64,000 nt of DNA from Limnobaculum zhutongyuii (GCF_004295645.1 NZ_CP034752.1:2728001-2792000); one strand, 5' to 3'. Shown: positions 8,184 through 18,163, numbered from the stretch's first letter. Numbers and translations are program-made. The notes: generated by a model from the sequence alone, not told the origin.

Positions 8184-10175
8184 ATGAAGAGTAATCCACA
8201 AATTTTAAACCAAAAGTATCAGGAAGCCCTTGCACTGTATAACAAAAGTGAATACTTAAAGGCCGAGGGTATTCTGCGTCAATTAGTACAGCGGGCGCCA
8301 AGATCTTTCGATGCCATACATTTGCTTGGTGTTGTTTACTATCTGCTTAATCGACATAGCGAAGCAGAAACCTTCATTCGCAAAGCTGCCGTTATCAAAC
8401 CAACGTCTGAATGTTATTTCAATCTTGGTTTGGTTTATCGGGAATTAAATAAAGAAGCGGAAGCCGAAACGGCCTTCGTTAAAGCCATAAAGCTGGATCC
8501 AAGACATGCCAAAGCAGCCAATAATCTTGGCAATATAGAACTTGGCAAAAAGAATTTCGTTAAAGCAGAACACTACTATAATCTCGCGATAACCAGCTCC
8601 CCTAAGTATGCCTTAGCCTATAAAAATCTGGGTCTCGTTCTCAGGGATACCAACCAGGAAGAAAAAGCTAAACAGGTACTACTGAAAGCCATTGAATTTG
8701 ATCCTAATCTTGCTGAATCCTACTCAATTTTGGCTGGCATGTATGAGAAGGATGGCGAATTTCAATCCGCTATTGATATGTTCAAAAAGATTGGTAACTA
8801 CTGTTCAGCACAGCGTGCTGCTCGCCGGGGTGCCTACTGGGATGGACTGGCGGAGTTGGACAAAACGGCATTAGACAGCTTAATCAACAGTAACGAATTC
8901 AATTTTTTTGAGCCATGGTCACTGTTAAACGTTTCCGGATTAACGCCAATTCAGCACCGGGATATTGGTAAAAAATTCGCTCAATTTAAGCTGAAATCGG
9001 CATTGCAACGTCCTCCTGTACCGCTGGCTGCGCCGTTACCTGCCGATAGTGTATTGAGAATTGGATATCTCTCATCTGATTTCTATAATCATGCCACCAT
9101 GCATCTGATGTCTGGCATTCTGGAAAAGCATAATACGGATAACTTCCTTATTCGGCTCTACTCTTACTCTCCCCAAAGGAAAGACTCCTACACCGAACGT
9201 CTGAGTGCATTGAACATTGAAGTCATCGACCTCAGCAGCATGTCAGACCATGAAGCCGCTAAAACCATTGCTCAGGATAATTTACATATTCTGGTTGATT
9301 TAAAAGGCTTCACGCAAGGTACCCGATTGGAGATTACGGCATTACGCCCGGCTCCGGTTATTGTGAGTTGGTTAGGCTATCCCGGCTCGTTAGGGGAGCC
9401 AAAACTGGCAGATTACATCATTGGCGATCCGGTAGTGACTCCGGTCGAACATGCGGAACACTTTAGTGAGACGCTGGCATTAATGCCTCACTGTTATCAG
9501 CCCAATGATGACAAAAAGAAAATTGCCCCACGCCCAACCCGTGCGGAGCAAAATTTACCGGAAGATGCATTCGTTTTCTGTAGCTTTAACCAGATAATGA
9601 AATATACCCCGGAGACGTTCGCCCTTTGGTGCAAGCTGTTACATAACGTGCCAAACAGCGTCTTATGGTTACTTAGCAGTACATCGGTACCCGTGAATAA
9701 CTTGCGCGCTGAAGCAGTAAAAAACGGTATTGATCCACAGCGCTTAATTTTTGCTGATAGCTTATCCGTAGATCAGCACCTTGGCCGTTTACAACTGGCA
9801 GATTTAGCGCTGGATACTTATCCGGTTGGCTCACATACTACCGCCAGCGATACCTTATGGGCCGGAGTGCCATTGGTTACTCGCCTTGGGCCGCTATTTG
9901 CCAGCCGGGTTGCTGCAAGTCTGGTTACCGCCGTAGGATTACCTGAGCTGGTGACTGAAACCGATGAAGAGTACTACCAGCTAGCACTTGCATTAGCCAA
10001 TGATCCGGCACGAATTCAGCAGCTAAAAGAGAAACTGGCGGCCAATCGAACCACCTCACCGCTGTTTGATACCGAGCGCTTTACCCGCGATTTAGAGCGG
10101 TTGTATCGGGCTATATGGCGACAGCACAGTGAAGGCAATGCGAAACGGGATCCGATCGTTTTGCCGAGTGAATAG
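8184..10175 (+). CDS. TPR-containing GT41 (O-GlcNAc transferase-like) glycosyltransferase
   Basis: A 663-residue cytoplasmic protein; ATG 8184 has a strong AGGAGG upstream. Residues about 10-215 hold five to six TPR repeats with 34-residue spacing (for example NLGLVYRELNKEAEAETAF, NLGNIELGKKNFVKAEHYY, NLGLVLRDTNQEEKAKQVL). Residues about 290-645 form the catalytic region of the SPINDLY/OGT family: IGYLSSDFYNHATMHLM, DLKGFTQGTRLEITALRPAP, WLGYPGSLG, FNQIMKYTPET, PNSVLWLL, and the UDP-sugar-binding YPVGSHTTASDTLWAGVPL followed by FASRVAASL. Family members glycosylate proteins on Ser/Thr or Asn. No partner adhesin or flagellin lies nearby, so the acceptor is unknown. Confidence 0.88.
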   Translation: MKSNPQILNQKYQEALALYNKSEYLKAEGILRQLVQRAPRSFDAIHLLGVVYYLLNRHSEAETFIRKAAVIKPTSECYFNLGLVYRELNKEAEAETAFVKAIKLDPRHAKAANNLGNIELGKKNFVKAEHYYNLAITSSPKYALAYKNLGLVLRDTNQEEKAKQVLLKAIEFDPNLAESYSILAGMYEKDGEFQSAIDMFKKIGNYCSAQRAARRGAYWDGLAELDKTALDSLINSNEFNFFEPWSLLNVSGLTPIQHRDIGKKFAQFKLKSALQRPPVPLAAPLPADSVLRIGYLSSDFYNHATMHLMSGILEKHNTDNFLIRLYSYSPQRKDSYTERLSALNIEVIDLSSMSDHEAAKTIAQDNLHILVDLKGFTQGTRLEITALRPAPVIVSWLGYPGSLGEPKLADYIIGDPVVTPVEHAEHFSETLALMPHCYQPNDDKKKIAPRPTRAEQNLPEDAFVFCSFNQIMKYTPETFALWCKLLHNVPNSVLWLLSSTSVPVNNLRAEAVKNGIDPQRLIFADSLSVDQHLGRLQLADLALDTYPVGSHTTASDTLWAGVPLVTRLGPLFASRVAASLVTAVGLPELVTETDEEYYQLALALANDPARIQQLKEKLAANRTTSPLFDTERFTRDLERLYRAIWRQHSEGNAKRDPIVLPSE

Positions 10176-10237
10176 TTAATCTTTTGATATGAGAAAGCGC
10201 TCTTCGATATGGAGGGCGCAACACATTGTAATTAGGA

Positions 10238-11122
10238 TCAAAAACCATCGAAACGTATCAAAATCAGAAAGGCTCGAACCGCCCCATTAGTCTCATTCGC
10301 ACGGCTGAGCAACATCAAACTGGCGGAAAGCTCTGGTTCATTTAGCGCTCGGTAGATTAGCCCCGGAATGGCTATTTGTGCCAAGGGTTCTGGCACAAGC
10401 GCAACACCCAGTCCGGCAGCTGCCAGTGCCAGAACGCTGAGAGTAGAAGCCGAACGATGCGCCACATTCGGTTCCCGACCTGATAGCCGGCTTAATGTCC
10501 TGTAGAGCCGTTCATCTGCATCATGAGTATCGTAAAGAATCAACGGTTCTTCTGCCAGAATAGCCGCAGTCAGGTTACTTTCATTCACTAATGAATGATC
10601 CACAGACATCGCCACTACCCTGTCCCAGCGCCCTATCTGTTCACAAATCAATGTTGGAGCATGCATGGTGTTATGGTCCGGCGCGTAACCGATATCTATT
10701 TGTCCACTCATAATTGCGTCCACCTGAGCCTGTGGCGGCATTTCCCGGATAATCAATTCCACATCCGGATAGGTATGACGGAAAGCGCGTAAATCCTCCA
10801 TCAACTTACCGCTGAAAACGGCATTTCCGGCGAAAGCTACCCGTACACAGCCGGTTTCACCTCTTAGTGAACGCTGTACTATTGATCTGGCGTGATCTGC
10901 CTGCGCTAAAGTACGTTGCGCTTCCACTTGCAGCAACTTCCCCGCCTCGGTCAACTCAACGCGCCGACTGGTCCGTGCAAACAACGGACCACCAAGCTCT
11001 TCTTCCAGGGCCCGTATCTGCATGCTTAATGCGGGCTGAACGATGTTCAGGCGCTCAGCGGCGCGGCCAAAATGGCCCTCTTCAGCAACCGCTAAAAAAT
11101 AGCGCAAGTGGCGCAAATCCAT
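10238..11122 (-). CDS. LysR family transcriptional regulator
   Basis: 294 residues from the ATG at 11122, which has AAAGGTGAG just upstream; an in-frame GTG nine bases earlier lies inside that ribosome binding site and is not preferred. The N terminus HLRYFLAVAEEGHFGRAAE then LNIVQPALSMQI is a standard LysR winged HTH, and residues about 90-290 form the effector-binding domain. It is divergent from the SnoaL-like gene at 11238, its probable target; a 20-bp inverted repeat lies between them at 11145-11164. The effector is unknown. Confidence 0.88.
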   Translation of the reverse strand: MDLRHLRYFLAVAEEGHFGRAAERLNIVQPALSMQIRALEEELGGPLFARTSRRVELTEAGKLLQVEAQRTLAQADHARSIVQRSLRGETGCVRVAFAGNAVFSGKLMEDLRAFRHTYPDVELIIREMPPQAQVDAIMSGQIDIGYAPDHNTMHAPTLICEQIGRWDRVVAMSVDHSLVNESNLTAAILAEEPLILYDTHDADERLYRTLSRLSGREPNVAHRSASTLSVLALAAAGLGVALVPEPLAQIAIPGLIYRALNEPELSASLMLLSRANETNGAVRAFLILIRFDGF

Positions 11123-11144
11123 ATCTCTCACCTTTAATCAAAAA

Positions 11145-11164
11145 ATATGATGAATCAGTCATAT
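11145..11164. promoter_or_regulatory. Putative LysR operator between divergent genes
   Basis: Inverted repeat ATATGA-N8-TCATAT in the 115-bp gap between the LysR gene and the SnoaL-like gene. Position and symmetry fit a LysR-type regulator that controls both directions. Confidence 0.5.
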
Positions 11165-11237
11165 CTATATATTTGTCTTATTTTAATTTATTACTAAAGT
11201 AGATACCAATAACCCAATCTTTAAAGCGAGAACCACC

Positions 11238-11813
11238 ATGGAAAATAATCTTGAAGACCGTACGCAAATCGCTGATTTAATTAACGGTTGGATACACCGG
11301 GATCTCGGACAGTGGGAACCATTACGTCATTTATTCCATCCTGATGGCATCATTGAGATCACCTGGTTCGAAGGTTTATTCAGCGAATTTGTGAACGGCT
11401 CTATGCGTATGGGAAAGTCAGATCTTCGGACGAAACACCTGATTGGTACACCTGACATCACCTTTAACGGTAATAAAGCCATTGTTGAAACCAATGCGGT
11501 GATTATTGGGGAAAACGTCAAACTCAATCTTGGCTGTAATGTACATAATCGCTTTTACGATTTGGCGGAAAAACGTCATGGTGTCTGGAAACTGCTCAAG
11601 CGCCAGAGCGTCTATGACATGGGAACATTTACGTTTCCATTAGGGCTGGTGGAAATCGATCAATCTTTGGCGGCCAAATACCCACGTGAGTATGCCGCAC
11701 TGGCTTATCTTTTAGAAAAAAGCGGCTTTCCCGTCAACCGCGTATTCGCCACACGAGGAAGTGAACTGGAGCAAGCAATGAAAGCGCAAGGGCAAGCCTG
11801 GCTGAACGGGTAA
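11238..11813 (+). CDS. SnoaL-like / NTF2-fold protein
   Basis: A 191-residue soluble protein. Residues about 5-130 (LEDRTQIADLINGWIHRDLG, HLFHPDGIIEITW, VHNRFYDLAEKRHGVWKLLKR) have the order expected of the SnoaL-like/NTF2 cone fold, a scaffold used by isomerases, hydratases and small-molecule-binding proteins. The C-terminal 60 residues (YPREYAALAYLLEKSGFPV onward) form an extension. It is transcribed away from a LysR regulator and ends in a bidirectional terminator shared with the SDR gene. The substrate cannot be inferred. Confidence 0.65.
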   Translation: MENNLEDRTQIADLINGWIHRDLGQWEPLRHLFHPDGIIEITWFEGLFSEFVNGSMRMGKSDLRTKHLIGTPDITFNGNKAIVETNAVIIGENVKLNLGCNVHNRFYDLAEKRHGVWKLLKRQSVYDMGTFTFPLGLVEIDQSLAAKYPREYAALAYLLEKSGFPVNRVFATRGSELEQAMKAQGQAWLNG

Positions 11814-11825
11814 AACGATTGTAAT

Positions 11826-11850
11826 AAAACAGGGGAAATTCCCCTGTTTT
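11826..11850. terminator. Bidirectional Rho-independent terminator
   Basis: AAAACAGGGG-AAATT-CCCCTGTTTT: a perfect 10-bp stem with A and T runs on either side, between the convergent SnoaL-like and SDR genes. Confidence 0.85.
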
Positions 11851-11862
11851 AACCAACCTCTA

Positions 11863-12597
11863 TTAAGCCCCCTGACGGGTCGCTGCCAGCACAATTTCAC
11901 GAATACAGACATATTGCGGCTGAGAATAAGCAAAATCAATTGCGTTAGCCACATCTTCCGGGCTCAGTACTTTACCGCCCATATCCTGTTTCCAGGCCTG
12001 ATAACCGGTTTTGATTTCATCACTGGTGGTATGACTCAACAACTCGGTTTCCACTGCGCCAGGGGCAATCACCACTACACGCACATTATGTGGTGACAGC
12101 TCTTCCCGCAGGTTTTCGGACATGCCGTGTACCGCAAACTTAGTCCCGACATAAACCACATGGTTAGGGAAAGTTTTACGACCAGCCACCGAGCTGATAT
12201 TAATAATGGTTCCGGCTTTACGCGCCATCATCCCTTCTGTTACCGCATGAACACCGTTAAGCAAACCTTTCACGTTCACATCCAGCATCTGATCCCATTC
12301 ATTTGGATTTTGCTGTTCAATATTGCCTAACAACATCACCCCGGCATTATTCACCAGCGCATCCACTGGCCCAAATTTCTGTTCTGCCTCTTTTACCGCA
12401 GTGGCAAATGCATTGCGATCGGTTACATCCACAGCACGACACAATGTGTTTGGCAAATTCAATGCAGTCATACGTTCAATACGACGAGCCAGCAGTAACA
12501 GCGCATGGCCTTTGGCAGACAACAATTTGGCCGTTGCCAAACCTATACCAGAGCTGGCGCCAGTAATCACAATTAAAGGCTTAGATGCAATACTCAT
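11863..12597 (-). CDS. Short-chain dehydrogenase/reductase (SDR)
   Basis: 244 residues, the classical SDR length. ITGASSGIGLA near the N terminus is the TGxxxGIG NAD(P) motif, DALVNNAGVM is the NNAG motif, INISSVAG carries the catalytic Ser, and YVGTKFA gives the catalytic YxxxK. The ARR after the second strand suggests preference for NADPH. It is divergent from a LysR regulator at 12706 with a short inverted repeat between them. The substrate is unknown. Confidence 0.88.
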   Translation of the reverse strand: MSIASKPLIVITGASSGIGLATAKLLSAKGHALLLLARRIERMTALNLPNTLCRAVDVTDRNAFATAVKEAEQKFGPVDALVNNAGVMLLGNIEQQNPNEWDQMLDVNVKGLLNGVHAVTEGMMARKAGTIINISSVAGRKTFPNHVVYVGTKFAVHGMSENLREELSPHNVRVVVIAPGAVETELLSHTTSDEIKTGYQAWKQDMGGKVLSPEDVANAIDFAYSQPQYVCIREIVLAATRQGA

Positions 12598-12621
12598 TGG
12601 TCTTCTCCATAAATAAAAATG

Positions 12622-12635
12622 ATGACTAATGTCAT
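12622..12635. promoter_or_regulatory. Inverted repeat in the SDR/LysR divergent promoter
   Basis: ATGAC-TAAT-GTCAT, a perfect 5-bp-arm repeat in the 108-bp gap between the SDR gene and the second LysR gene; a candidate operator for that regulator. Confidence 0.4.
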
Positions 12636-12705
12636 ACCGCTACTTTAAATCCGGATGAATTTAGTTAAAAATGGTTTATTTCTTTCACCGTCATAAGAAA
12701 TTCCT

Positions 12706-13524
12706 ATGGATAAGCAACAACTCAAAGCTTTTATTTGCGTATTCGAAGAACGCAACATCACTCGCGCCGCTCAGCTATTAAGTCTGACACAGCCTGCGCT
12801 GTCCGCCACGATTAAGGCACTGGAAGACGATCTGGGAATACCGTTATTTATCCGTAAAACCCGCGGTGTGGACGTAACCGAAGATGCACGGGTGCTCTAC
12901 CCTCATGCCCGGCGTATGATTAATGATATGGCTGCGCTGGCATCACGATTCCGCAAACGTCAGGATAAAACACCGCTGACCATCGGTATCGAACATGATA
13001 TTGCCTCATCCCATCTGGTCACTTTGTTGGAAAAAGCGCGTACAACCATGCCCGATGTGCTGCTTACCCTTGATCCGGGCTGCACCGGAGATATCCGGCT
13101 TGGCTGTGAAAGTTTACGCTGTGAAGACGAACTGTTTATTCCGCTATTTGACGAAAATTATGAGCTGGTCTTCCCGGCTACGCATCCCCTTAATCAGGAA
13201 TCCGCACTGACCATTGAACAGCTGCATGACCAGTCATGGGTGATGTTGCCAACTCACGATTCTCACCAGCGTTTTCTACCGTTTTACGGTGCTTCCGCCA
13301 GTACGCCAGCCGCCAATGCAGGAAACTTTATGCTGGCGTTGGACCTGGTAGAAGCGGACTTTGGCTTAACCATTGCCCCAAAACCGCTGATAGAGACTCG
13401 CTGTGATTTAGCTTCCCGCCCACTGCCCGGTCATCCACTCATGCGTCGGATAGGTATTTGTTATGCGGTACAGGCGCTGGAAAACCCGGCTATTGAACAG
13501 TTGTTGAAGGGGTTGAGTGTGTAG
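12706..13524 (+). CDS. LysR family transcriptional regulator
   Basis: 272 residues, slightly short for the family. The N terminus QLKAFICVFEERNITRAAQL followed by LTQPALSATIKALE is the LysR HTH; the rest is the effector-binding domain. It lies next to, and points away from, the SDR gene, which is the likely target. It ends in TAG with a hairpin and T-rich tract downstream at 13617-13652. Confidence 0.88.
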   Translation: MDKQQLKAFICVFEERNITRAAQLLSLTQPALSATIKALEDDLGIPLFIRKTRGVDVTEDARVLYPHARRMINDMAALASRFRKRQDKTPLTIGIEHDIASSHLVTLLEKARTTMPDVLLTLDPGCTGDIRLGCESLRCEDELFIPLFDENYELVFPATHPLNQESALTIEQLHDQSWVMLPTHDSHQRFLPFYGASASTPAANAGNFMLALDLVEADFGLTIAPKPLIETRCDLASRPLPGHPLMRRIGICYAVQALENPAIEQLLKGLSV

Positions 13525-13616
13525 TGTGGGGTTACATTGTGAGCTAAATTCATAACACCATGAGCTTGTTCATAGTGTTTGTGGTATTACCTTCACCTTT
13601 AATTGTTGATAGAACG

Positions 13617-13652
13617 AATCCCAATCGGTTTTACCCAATTGGGATTTGTTTT
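13617..13652. terminator. Hairpin terminator between LysR and dcu genes
   Basis: AATCCCAAT (13617-13625) pairs with ATTGGGATT (13638-13646) and is followed by TGTTTT. It lies between convergent genes and may serve the LysR gene. Confidence 0.6.
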
Positions 13653-13700
13653 AAACGCCTTTATTTTGCATATTCTTTCCGAATATTAATTTCTCTGGCT

Positions 13701-15011
13701 CTAACTACCAATAAATGTGTTAGCCAGAAAAAAACCGACGGGTAACGCAGCACCTACCCCACATAACCCTGGTAAAATAAAGGGATGGTTAACCAAATAG
13801 GAACCGTTCCAACGTTTACTCATATAAGAACCCGTGTCATCGGCAGCAATCGCATAAGCTGCCGTTGGATAAATATTCGTGATATACATCGCGCTCATCG
13901 CGACAAAAGCGCCGACGATAGTCGAGGCTTCAATGCCTAACGAAGCAGCAATTGGTATCAGCAAAGCTGCTGCTGCGCCGTGGCTGAACAATGCCGCACT
14001 GGTAATAAAAAACACCAACGCCAATAGCGCAGGATATTGCCTCAGAATTTCACCAGCCTGTTCTTTTATCTCAGGAATATAGGCCCCGATAATTGAACCG
14101 CTCAGCCAGGCGATACCAAGGATAACCACCAGCGACTCTGTGCCATCAGAAAACAGGCTAGCTTTTTTAATGCTTCTCAAACTCACATTACAGGTCACTA
14201 CAATCAATAATGTGGTGACAAACATCGTAATAATAATAATGTCGCGCGAACCTATTTTATGACCAATTATTGGCTTAAAAATCAGCATGGTAACGATAAA
14301 TACCACTGAGGCGAGAAACAAATAAACGGCGCGTTTCGCCAAATGGCTGTTAGGGAGTTCCTTTGAATCCTGAATGCCGACTTCAATTAATCCTTTTTCT
14401 TTTCTATCGATAAATATTGGATCGTTAAGTAATTCACCCCCCTGACGGCTGGCAACAAGCGCCGCTACGCAAATAGCGACAAATCCAGTCGGGACAATAA
14501 CCAAAAGCACATCGCCGTAAGGAACACCCATTTTTTCAACAACAACATACATTGCCGCTGTCGCAGCTGAAATCGGTGATGCCGTGATGGCGATCTGACA
14601 GGAAACTACCGCCGCAGTTAACGGCTGACTTGGCCGTACGCCAATGGATTTAGCGACTTCTTGAATTACTTTCAAGACAGACAGCGTGGTATACGCAGTA
14701 CCGGATAATACCGTCAGAACGAAAGTCGTTAATGGTGCAAGAAAGTTAATATAGCGAGGGTGATTACGTAATAATTTTTCTGCTACCTGAACCATAAACC
14801 TTAGTCCACCAGTGTTTTGCATCGCCGATAAAGCCAGAATAACGGAAAGAATAATCAAAATGACGTCAATCGGCATTTCACCGGGTTTTATACCGAATAA
14901 GAATACCGCTATCGCCATACCCAGCCCACCGGCAAGCCCAACGCCGATTCCGCCAAGCCTCGCTGCTAATATAATAATCCCTATTAACAATACAACATGA
15001 AGATACACCAT
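13701..15011 (-). CDS. Dcu family anaerobic C4-dicarboxylate transporter
   Basis: 436 residues from ATG 15011, chosen because AAGAGG lies about eight bases upstream; an upstream GTG at 15020 overlaps that site. The sequence follows the DcuA/DcuB family: ARLGGIGVGLAGGLG, ALSAMQNTGGL, KLLRNHPRYI, VVSCQIAITASPISAA, and near the end DDTGSY and NHPFILPG. Such proteins exchange or take up fumarate, malate, succinate or aspartate across the inner membrane during anaerobic growth. There is no aspartase or fumarase neighbour here. The upstream region contains a degenerate FNR-like site at 15084-15097. Confidence 0.88.
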   Translation of the reverse strand: MVYLHVVLLIGIIILAARLGGIGVGLAGGLGMAIAVFLFGIKPGEMPIDVILIILSVILALSAMQNTGGLRFMVQVAEKLLRNHPRYINFLAPLTTFVLTVLSGTAYTTLSVLKVIQEVAKSIGVRPSQPLTAAVVSCQIAITASPISAATAAMYVVVEKMGVPYGDVLLVIVPTGFVAICVAALVASRQGGELLNDPIFIDRKEKGLIEVGIQDSKELPNSHLAKRAVYLFLASVVFIVTMLIFKPIIGHKIGSRDIIIITMFVTTLLIVVTCNVSLRSIKKASLFSDGTESLVVILGIAWLSGSIIGAYIPEIKEQAGEILRQYPALLALVFFITSAALFSHGAAAALLIPIAASLGIEASTIVGAFVAMSAMYITNIYPTAAYAIAADDTGSYMSKRWNGSYLVNHPFILPGLCGVGAALPVGFFLANTFIGS

Positions 15012-15020
15012 GATCCACAC

Positions 15021-15604
15021 CTCTTATCCGTAAATGAATTTTTTCGAAATCAAGCGTCTGGCTGCAGCAAACACGGAATAGCGTTATTGTGAATCAATGT
15101 TAACAGTCATAAATCGTGAATAAAATTAGCCATTCGTGATAGCAATAAACACAATTTGTGAATAATTACTGTCATCTGAAAACGTCAACGTTCTTTACGG
15201 TTATACGTCAGTAAACGAGTCATGACAGGCTGTTTTGTATAAGCGGAGCAGCATATGTTGGGGGTGCCATATTCAATGGCTGGATGATGGTCTGTATCAA
15301 GTGGAGACAGTTGGGTATGCCAGGCACTTATCTCGTTTCACATGATTTCAACTCTATACGCTTATTTTTTAAATAACCTGAGCCTTAGTCATTGCTATTA
15401 CAAGTGAATTTTGCGGGAAGCTTCCAATTATTAGCTGTATGCGTTTGCTCATAACTGGGCTAGTATAGCGGCAGGAAATTTTTGACGTCGGTAGCCCACA
15501 AGAAACTCGTAGTCCTGTATTCTCACCTGCACTTTATGGGATTAAATGATTTTTAGTGAAACCATAATCGATATTAAATTCAATAGATTAAACAGACCAA
15601 TCAT
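15021..15604. other. Intergenic region between dcu and mutS with repeated GTGA motifs
   Basis: 584 bases without a credible gene. A weak FNR-like site with a perfect right half (TTATT-N4-ATCAA, 15084-15097) lies 73-86 bases upstream of the dcu start. Four GTGA-beginning motifs occur at 15089, 15117, 15136 and 15158, two of them GTGAATAA 41 bases apart. The mutS-proximal 400 bases hold nothing I recognise. Confidence 0.4.
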
Positions 15605-18163
15605 ATGAGTAATAGTGCAAATTTAGATTCCCACACTCCCATGATGCAACAGTATCTGAAGCTGAAAGCTCAGCACCCTCAGATTTTACTGTTCTATCGT
15701 ATGGGGGACTTTTACGAGCTGTTTTATGATGATGCCAAGCGTGCCTCCCAGCTGTTAGATATTTCGCTGACCAAACGGGGAGCGTCTGCCGGTGAGCCAA
15801 TTCCTATGGCGGGCGTACCTCATCATGCGGTAGAGAACTATCTGGCGAAGCTGGTGCAGTTGGGTGAGTCGGTTGCTATCTGTGAACAGATCGGCGATCC
15901 GGCCACCAGCAAAGGGCCGGTAGAACGTAAAGTGGTACGTATTGTTACTCCGGGCACCGTGAGTGATGAAGTACTGTTGCAGGAACGTCAGGATAATCTG
16001 TTAGCCGCTATCTGGCAGGAAGGCGCACAGTTTGGCTATGCCACGCTGGATATCAGCTCAGGGCGCTTTCAAGTTTCCGAACCCGTGGATAAAGAAACCA
16101 TGGCAGCAGAAATTCAGCGCACCAACCCGGCTGAATTACTTTACCCGGAAGATTTTGCCTCCATGGAGCTTATCGACCTGCGCCATGGCCTGCGCCGTCG
16201 CCCGCTGTGGGAGTTTGAATTAGATACAGCTCGCCAGCAGCTTAATCTGCAGTTTGGTACCAAAGACTTGAATGGTTTTGGCGTAGAGAAATCAATACGC
16301 GCCCTGCGTGCGGCTGGTTGCCTGCTGCAGTATGTTAAAGATACTCAACGCACTTCTCTGCCTCATATTCGCGGCATTACGCTGGAACGCCAGCAGGATG
16401 GCATCATTCTTGATGCAGCTACTCGCCGCAATCTGGAACTGACAATCAATCTGTCAGGTGGTACAGAAAATACGCTGGCAGCTATTCTTGACCATGCAGT
16501 GACGCCAATGGGCAGCCGGATGCTTAAGCGTTGGATTCACGCACCTACGCGTAATATTGAATTACTGCGTAACCGTCAGTCGGCTATCAATGAATTACAA
16601 GGTTACTACACCGATATTCAACCTTACTTGCGTAATATTGGCGATTTAGAGCGTATTCTGGCCCGTCTGGCGCTGCGTACCGCCCGCCCACGCGATCTGG
16701 CTCGTATGCGCTATGCATTTCAACAATTGCCGGATATCCATCATGTTCTGGCACCGCTGGACTCCGGCTATATTCAGACGCTAAAAAATCAAATTAGCCA
16801 ATTCGATGAGTTACAGGCATTGTTGGAACGCGCCATTATTGAATCACCTCCGGTATTAATCCGTGACGGTGGCGTCATTGCTCCCGGTTACCATGCCGAA
16901 CTGGATGAATGGCGAGCTTTAGCCGATGGCGCAACTGATTACCTCGATCGTCTGGAGATTCGCGAGCGGGAAAAACTTGGGCTGGATACGCTAAAAGTTG
17001 GCTTTAATGCGGTTCACGGTTATTACATTCAGGTTAGCCGCGGTCAGAGTCATTTAGTACCAATTAATTACGTTCGTCGCCAGACACTAAAAAATGCAGA
17101 ACGCTATATCATCCCTGAGCTCAAAGAGTACGAAGACAAAGTACTGACTTCTAAGGGCAAATCACTGGCCTTAGAAAAGAGCCTGTATGATGAACTGTTC
17201 GATCTGCTGTTACCGCACCTTGAAGTGCTACAACAGAGTGCTTCTGCGTTAGCCGAACTGGACGTGCTGTGTAACCTGTCTGAACGTGCTTATAGCCTTA
17301 ACTACGTATGTCCACAGTTAACCGATAAACCGGGTATTTCTATTACCGGTGGCCGCCATCCGGTGGTTGAACAGGTGCTGAATGAGCCGTTTATTGCTAA
17401 CCCGCTACAGTTATCACCACAGCGTAGAATGCTGATAGTTACAGGCCCCAATATGGGCGGTAAAAGCACCTATATGCGTCAGGCAGCATTGATTGTGTTG
17501 ATGGCCCATATCGGCAGTTTTGTTCCCGCAGAGAGTGCCACCATTGGCCCGGTCGATCGTATCTTTACGCGTATTGGTGCCGCTGACGATCTGGCTTCTG
17601 GCCGTTCAACCTTTATGGTCGAAATGACAGAAACGGCTAATATTCTGCATAACGCAACGGAACAAAGCCTGATTCTGATGGATGAAATCGGTCGCGGTAC
17701 CTCTACTTACGATGGCCTTTCGCTGGCATGGAGTTGTGCTGAAAATCTGGCCAATAAAATTAAAGCCATGACGCTGTTTGCCACCCATTATTTTGAACTG
17801 ACTACCCTGCCTGAACGAATGGAAGGGGTGGAAAACGTTCATCTGGATGCGGTTGAACATGGCGACACCATCGCCTTTATGCACAGCGTACAGCCTGGCG
17901 CCGCCAGTAAAAGCTATGGCCTGGCGGTTGCCGCGCTGGCAGGTGTTCCGAAAGATGTGATTAAACGTGCCAGACAAAAACTGAAAGAACTGGAGTCGCT
18001 GTCAATTAACGCGGCCAACAGCACCGCGGAAGGCTCACAAATGGCGCTGATTACCGTTGAAGAAACATCACCGGCGGTAGAAGCACTGGAAAATCTGGAT
18101 CCGGATACCCTGTCGCCTAAACAAGCGCTGGAATGGATCTACCGGTTAAAAGATCTGGTCTGA
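15605..18163 (+). CDS. mutS: DNA mismatch repair protein MutS
   Basis: 852 residues against 853 in E. coli. MutS binds mismatches as a dimer and recruits MutL. The mismatch-contacting MGDFYELF is near residue 35, the lever and clamp regions follow, and the ABC-type ATPase carries GPNMGGKSTYMRQ (Walker A) and LILMDEIGRGTSTYDG (Walker B and signature); the DGAASKSYG-equivalent GAASKSYG lies near residue 765. The extreme C-terminal EALEWIYRL-like QALEWIYRLKDLV tetramerisation segment is kept. The ribosome binding site is weak. A strong terminator follows. Confidence 0.99.
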   Translation: MSNSANLDSHTPMMQQYLKLKAQHPQILLFYRMGDFYELFYDDAKRASQLLDISLTKRGASAGEPIPMAGVPHHAVENYLAKLVQLGESVAICEQIGDPATSKGPVERKVVRIVTPGTVSDEVLLQERQDNLLAAIWQEGAQFGYATLDISSGRFQVSEPVDKETMAAEIQRTNPAELLYPEDFASMELIDLRHGLRRRPLWEFELDTARQQLNLQFGTKDLNGFGVEKSIRALRAAGCLLQYVKDTQRTSLPHIRGITLERQQDGIILDAATRRNLELTINLSGGTENTLAAILDHAVTPMGSRMLKRWIHAPTRNIELLRNRQSAINELQGYYTDIQPYLRNIGDLERILARLALRTARPRDLARMRYAFQQLPDIHHVLAPLDSGYIQTLKNQISQFDELQALLERAIIESPPVLIRDGGVIAPGYHAELDEWRALADGATDYLDRLEIREREKLGLDTLKVGFNAVHGYYIQVSRGQSHLVPINYVRRQTLKNAERYIIPELKEYEDKVLTSKGKSLALEKSLYDELFDLLLPHLEVLQQSASALAELDVLCNLSERAYSLNYVCPQLTDKPGISITGGRHPVVEQVLNEPFIANPLQLSPQRRMLIVTGPNMGGKSTYMRQAALIVLMAHIGSFVPAESATIGPVDRIFTRIGAADDLASGRSTFMVEMTETANILHNATEQSLILMDEIGRGTSTYDGLSLAWSCAENLANKIKAMTLFATHYFELTTLPERMEGVENVHLDAVEHGDTIAFMHSVQPGAASKSYGLAVAALAGVPKDVIKRARQKLKELESLSINAANSTAEGSQMALITVEETSPAVEALENLDPDTLSPKQALEWIYRLKDLV

